From Paracamarosporium sp. OC-R06-R3 (taxonomy: Eukaryota > Ascomycota > Dothideomycetes > Pleosporales > Didymosphaeriaceae), in contig JACVRA010000316.1 of the NCBI GenBank assembly GCA_019828545.1, forward strand, positions 1 through 12,595: a DNA stretch of 12,595 nucleotides. Direction: 5' to 3'. The notes beneath the pieces were generated by a model that saw nothing but the letters and a program-made list of their open reading frames with translations, was not told the DNA's origin and searched no databases. The translations under genes and the position numbers were made by a program. Of this stretch, positions 10,413-12,595 are shown piece after piece. Each line of letters opens with the position of its first letter. Within the stretch, counting starts at the first letter, position 1.

Positions 10413-10839
10413 GGCTAAGTTTAATCTATATTAAATCTAATATATAGAGAAAGCTTAATTACTACTATTATTATTATTATTATTACCTAATTCTAAATTA
10501 GGCTAGGGGAATTATTAGGGCTTAATTTAACTTTAGTTTTAAACTATTTATTATATTAATTTAGTTAAGTATTAAGTAGACATTAATATTTAATTTTAAG
10601 TTTATAAATTATTAATAGTTATAATTCTTTATTTTAATATAATCCTATATAGCTTTTTTAAAGGTAATTTAACTAGTCTAGCTATTAAAAGTTTTAAACT
10701 TAAAGGCTTTAATTAATAAAAGGTCTTTAAGTATTTTATTTATAAAGTATTTTTAATATATATCTAATATAGCTTCTTTAAGTCTTATAATAATATTATT
10801 ATATAACTATTACTAGTAGTAGTAAGCTTTTTTATATTA
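10413..10839 (-). other. element 2 5' leader, primer-binding site not recognised
   Basis: This is the untranslated stretch between the 5' LTR and the gag ATG. Directly after the LTR the sense strand begins TAATATAAAAAAGCTTACT. A typical TGG-initial tRNA primer site is not visible, either because RIP has altered it or because the family primes differently. The stretch also holds an ATT microsatellite. No gene is seen in it on either strand. Confidence 0.6.
10461..10487. repeat. ATT trinucleotide microsatellite
   Basis: Two ACT units are followed by six ATT units and one ACC, nine triplets in register. The ACT and ACC ends suggest an older mixed tract in which C was changed to T. Confidence 0.85.
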
Positions 10840-11119
10840 TATATTAATATAGGTTACTTAAAAGGTCTATATTAGGTATACTTTAAATAAAGGCATATAA
10901 AAGTATATAATAAAAGGTAAACTAAGAATTAATTAAATACTTATAGGCCTAATATAAAAGAATATAAAAAAGCTACTAAATCTATTTATAATTAAAAGCT
11001 AACTATATAGACTAACTAAAGCTATATTATTAAAATCCTACTTATTTAAGCCACTAATAATTATACTTAGTTAGGGCTTAAAGTTAAATTACTAAAATTA
11101 AGTCCTAGGCTTTATTATA
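10840..11119 (-). repeat. element 2 5' LTR (copy D), 280 bp
   Basis: The + strand runs from TATATTAATATAGG to AGGCTTTATTATA and matches 5064-5343 along its full length. The leader and gag lie inward of it, so it is the 5' LTR, where transcription of the element would start toward lower coordinates. It keeps one GCCA site (11051-11054) and one GCAT (10894-10896) that are altered in the other copy. Confidence 0.93.
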
Positions 11120-11124
11120 AATAA
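11120..11124. repeat. target-site duplication AATAA, right copy
   Basis: Exact repeat of 5059-5063. These bases are also the first codons of the resumed element 1 integrase. Confidence 0.88.
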
Positions 11125-11870
11125 TACCTTTATAATAATTAATTATTTAAGTAAGTACTACTTCTCTCTACTTTATTATAAAATAGCTATAATAGAATAA
11201 GTAGTAGATATATATTATTACTATATTTAATAAGTATATAGTCTACCTAGATTAATTATTTCTAATTAAGACCTATAATTTATTTTAATATTTATAAATA
11301 AGTTATACTATTTTATAAAAATTAAGTAGAAGCTTTCTATAGTCTATTATTTTTAAATAAATAGTAATATAAAGATTATAAATTAGTATATTAACTAGTA
11401 TCTATATTTCTTTATTAATTATTATTAAAATAACTAGTTTAATCTATTACGTTATATAGATTAGGTTTAGGCTATTTTATTTTATAGGACTATAGGCCTT
11501 TTACTATATAAGATTAAATTTAAATACTAGATAGTTTACTATTAAAACTAAAAGAAATATACTAAATTATTATTTATAATTAAGGAGTAGATATTTTAAG
11601 AAGAGGTATAAGACTATACTAAAGTATACTATAAAGCTATTAACACTACTATAGAAATAATATAAAGAGAAATAGCTTAAGCTTAAGAATATTAAGTATA
11701 ATAAATAAATAAAAAATATTAAAAATTAAACTTCTTTATTAATAACTAAGTTTATATTATACTAAGGGATTTTACTACTAGCTACCTTAGTTAAAAGCTT
11801 AATTAGTAGATATATAAACTCTACTTTATTACTACTATAAAGGGTTACTTCTACTAAGTTAGGCTTCTAC

Positions 11871-11888
11871 TATATATATATATATATA
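11871..11888. repeat. TA dinucleotide microsatellite
   Basis: Nine uninterrupted TA units inside the decayed integrase C-terminal region. It was probably created from a TG/CA or mixed tract by RIP and slippage, and may cover a lost stretch of coding sequence. Confidence 0.85.
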
Positions 11889-12313
11889 ATATCTTTTATA
11901 TAGACTACTTATAAAAAGCTACTATTAAAACGCTTTTAAGTTAAGTAGAACTAAAAGAAGAATTAATAGAGGTTAATAATAACCTTAAGTAGTAGGTTAA
12001 TAAAATCCTTAATAACTATATTTATTAAAAACGTCTATAGTATAAAGCTACTTAAGTTAACTATAATCTTAACTTTATATAGTATAATACTTAAGGATTT
12101 ATAAATACTTTATAAAAGGTTAAAGATTATTACTTAGTCTACCTAAATAAACCTAGACTACTAGTACGGCTAAAAGTATAACTAAAAGTATATAAAATAA
12201 AGAAGTAGCTAAAGATAATAGAAGAAAATAATAAAGCTATAAATAAGCTAATATAAAATAAGTAATAAAGGAGAAGGTAGGAGTTAATAAACTTAAGAAA
12301 TTAAGTCTACCTT

Positions 12314-12322
12314 AAAAGGGGG
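12314..12322 (+). promoter_or_regulatory. element 1 polypurine tract
   Basis: AAAAGGGGG lies three bases before the inferred LTR start at 12326 and overlaps the last pol codons. Its position after the chromodomain and before TATAACGGCC is that of a plus-strand primer. Confidence 0.82.
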
Positions 12323-12419
12323 TAATATAACGGCCTAGTATACTAGTAGGTTATATAATCTTATATTTAAATATAACTATATACTTAGGCGTAACTACTT
12401 TATATAATATTACTACTTA

Positions 12420-12440
12420 AAGTAGAATATTATTCTACTT
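12420..12440. repeat. perfect inverted repeat in element 1 LTR
   Basis: Ten-base arms (AAGTAGAATA and TATTCTACTT) surround a single T. It lies just upstream of the TATA-like sequence. It could form a hairpin or be a dimeric protein site, but AT-rich sequence makes such palindromes fairly common. Confidence 0.7.
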
Positions 12441-12447
12441 AGTAATT

Positions 12448-12457
12448 ATATATAAAA
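12448..12457 (+). promoter_or_regulatory. TATA-like box in element 1 LTR
   Basis: TATATAAAAG lies about 120 bases into the LTR, a usual place for the U3 promoter. In sequence this rich in TA the match is weak evidence on its own, and RIP would have altered surrounding elements. Confidence 0.4.
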
Positions 12458-12534
12458 GTAAGTATACCCTTTATACCTATTATCTCCTTATCTTAGTATA
12501 GCTAAAATAAAGTTAACTTACCTTACCTACTACT

Positions 12535-12595
12535 TATATTAACGTAGGTAGTTAAAAGGTCTATGCTAGGTATACTCTAGGTAGAGGTATATAGG
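12535..12595 (-). repeat. LTR copy E (partial, cut by window edge)
   Basis: The first 61 bases (TATATTAACGTAGG onward) match the + strand start of copies C and D and the reverse complement of B. The block CTAGGTATACTCTAGGTAGAGG is closest to copy C. It keeps a TpG and a CpG. On its left is element 1 LTR sequence, not a recognisable leader, so this side is probably the downstream flank of a solo or 3' LTR. Confidence 0.85.

Larger units (their letters stand above)
5064..11119 (-). mobile_element. element 2: full-length chromovirus, nested
   Basis: A 6,056-bp LTR retrotransposon with two 280-bp direct LTRs (5064-5343 and 10840-11119) and a 5-bp AATAA duplication. The sense strand is -, shown by gag and pol on that strand and by a purine tract against the left LTR. 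In sense order it has the 5' LTR, a leader of about 430 bases, gag, pol with protease, RT, RNase H and integrase, a chromodomain, the polypurine tract and the 3' LTR. The chromodomain places it with the chromoviruses, which include the fungal element MAGGY; I cannot name the family. It is RIP-killed but keeps about 24 CpA/TpG sites, against about 6 in a similar length of element 1. Confidence 0.94.
11120..12325 (+). pseudogene. pol: element 1 pol, 3' part: integrase core and chromodomain
   Basis: Frame 2 continues the frame of 2121-5063 exactly once 6,061 bases are removed. The first catalytic Asp is Asn at 11141-11143, in a block like FVIVDRLSK. The second is Asn at 11264-11266, after LPRLIIS. 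The Glu is Lys at 11372-11374, in a decayed HPQTDGQTE, and 35 residues separate the last two, as in DD35E integrases. From about 11969 to 12172 a segment with EVNNNL, VNKILNN, LQYKATQVNY and VYLNKP matches a chromodomain and its 'YPxKPGPP' tail. The frame ends with TAA at 12323-12325, next to the polypurine tract and directly before the LTR. Stops are TAA or TAG in place of glutamine or tryptophan. Confidence 0.88.
199..12534 (+). mobile_element. element 1: degenerate Ty3/gypsy chromovirus, twice interrupted
   Basis: This is an LTR retrotransposon on the + strand with the order gag, protease, reverse transcriptase, RNase H, integrase and chromodomain, then a polypurine tract and a 3' LTR. A solo LTR (1603-1912 including both duplications) and a full element (5064-11119) are inserted in it. 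Removing 305 and 6,061 bases leaves about 5.76 kb between 199 and the 3' LTR, close to the 5.50-kb internal region of element 2. After removal, the gag capsid, zinc knuckle, reverse transcriptase, integrase zinc domain, integrase core and chromodomain all fall in one frame; only the protease is offset. The 5' LTR was not found, so the left boundary given is only the edge of LTR A. It is RIP-killed throughout and is not coding. Confidence 0.88.
12326..12534 (+). repeat. element 1 3' LTR (right end uncertain)
   Basis: It begins TATAACGGCC, which fits a TGTAACGGCC terminus after RIP, directly after the polypurine tract. It is unrelated in sequence to LTR copies A-E. A likely TATA box (TATATAAAAG) lies at 12448-12457. 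The copy of another LTR at 12535 either interrupts it or follows it, so its 3' end is not known. No second copy was found near the expected 5' end of element 1. Confidence 0.75.
1..12595. other. RIP-saturated AT-rich heterochromatin-like block
   Basis: The whole window shows the dinucleotide pattern of repeat-induced point mutation, a fungal premeiotic genome defence that converts C to T in duplicated DNA, chiefly at CpA. By eye I count about 14 TpG and 20 CpA, although base composition would predict several hundred of each. Remaining C is mostly in CpT or CpC, CpG is also scarce (about 30), and TpA is everywhere. The loss is equal on both strands. ATG occurs only about four times on + and ten times on -, and TGA is nearly absent, so in-frame stops are TAA or TAG. 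RIP is known from Pezizomycotina, which sets the likely host group. The counts are manual and may be off by a few. Confidence 0.95.

Noticed and set aside
5064..11119. LTRs read as sense on the + strand
   Set aside because: The TG...CA ends are symmetric and first suggested +, but the purine tract at 5344-5356 and gag/pol on the - strand fix the sense as -.
1..12595. Mitochondrial or apicomplexan-like AT-rich genome
   Set aside because: High A+T alone could suggest this, but near-total loss of CpA/TpG, nested LTR elements with chromodomains, and target duplications point to nuclear fungal RIP.
1..12595. Open reading frames between stops as live genes
   Set aside because: ATG is nearly absent from both strands, and every recognisable domain is crossed by many TAA/TAG codons with catalytic residues lost. 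Uninterrupted stretches are chance or shadow frames.
1..12595. tRNA or rRNA genes
   Set aside because: I saw no cloverleaf with conserved loops and no rRNA blocks; both would need CpA/TpG-containing motifs that are missing here.
1..12595. Centromere or a new mobile defence system
   Set aside because: RIP-killed retroelement clusters do form centromeres in some fungi, but nothing in the sequence distinguishes this from any AT-rich block, and no non-retroelement protein family is visible.

Overview
This window is a nuclear, gene-free retrotransposon graveyard, almost certainly from a filamentous ascomycete (Pezizomycotina). By eye it is roughly 20-23% G+C. CpA and TpG are almost absent on both strands (about 35 sites in 12.6 kb, against an expectation of several hundred each), and TpA is in great excess. 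That is the signature of repeat-induced point mutation (RIP) taken close to saturation. I could not place the genus. I found no live gene, no tRNA or rRNA, and no CRISPR array.

Layout. Element 1 is an old Ty3/gypsy chromovirus on the + strand. It reads gag (about 962-2127), protease, reverse transcriptase, RNase H and the integrase zinc-binding domain (2121-5063), then the integrase core and a C-terminal chromodomain (11120-12325). A polypurine tract (12314-12322) and its 3' LTR (from 12326) follow. It has been interrupted twice. First, a 300-bp solo LTR (1608-1907) sits in gag, flanked by the 5-bp duplication ATTAG. Second, a complete 6,056-bp chromovirus on the - strand (element 2, 5064-11119) sits in the integrase gene. 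Element 2 has two 280-bp LTRs, a polypurine tract, gag, pol and a chromodomain, and is flanked by the duplication AATAA. Removing each insert with one copy of its duplication puts element 1 back into a single reading frame, which is strong independent proof of both insertions. Two further LTR copies of the same broad family lie at the window edges (1-198 and 12535-12595).

State of the genes. The domain order is intact in both elements, but none of the proteins can be made. Glutamine and tryptophan codons have become TAA/TAG. All four zinc-knuckle ligands read tyrosine in both gag genes. The polymerase YxDD motif reads YLNN in both. The integrase D,D-35-E residues are N, N, K in element 1 and N, D, E in element 2. 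Frameshifts are rare, so the elements were essentially intact when they were mutated. Element 2 keeps about four times as many CpA/TpG sites as element 1, which fits it being the younger insertion.

I see no novel biological system here. What deserves a second look is the mutational record: the GCCA/TGGC context of the sites that escaped RIP, the graded RIP load between nested elements, and the lighter load in the short solo LTR. The stretch 199-960 stays unassigned, and the 5' LTR of element 1 was not found.
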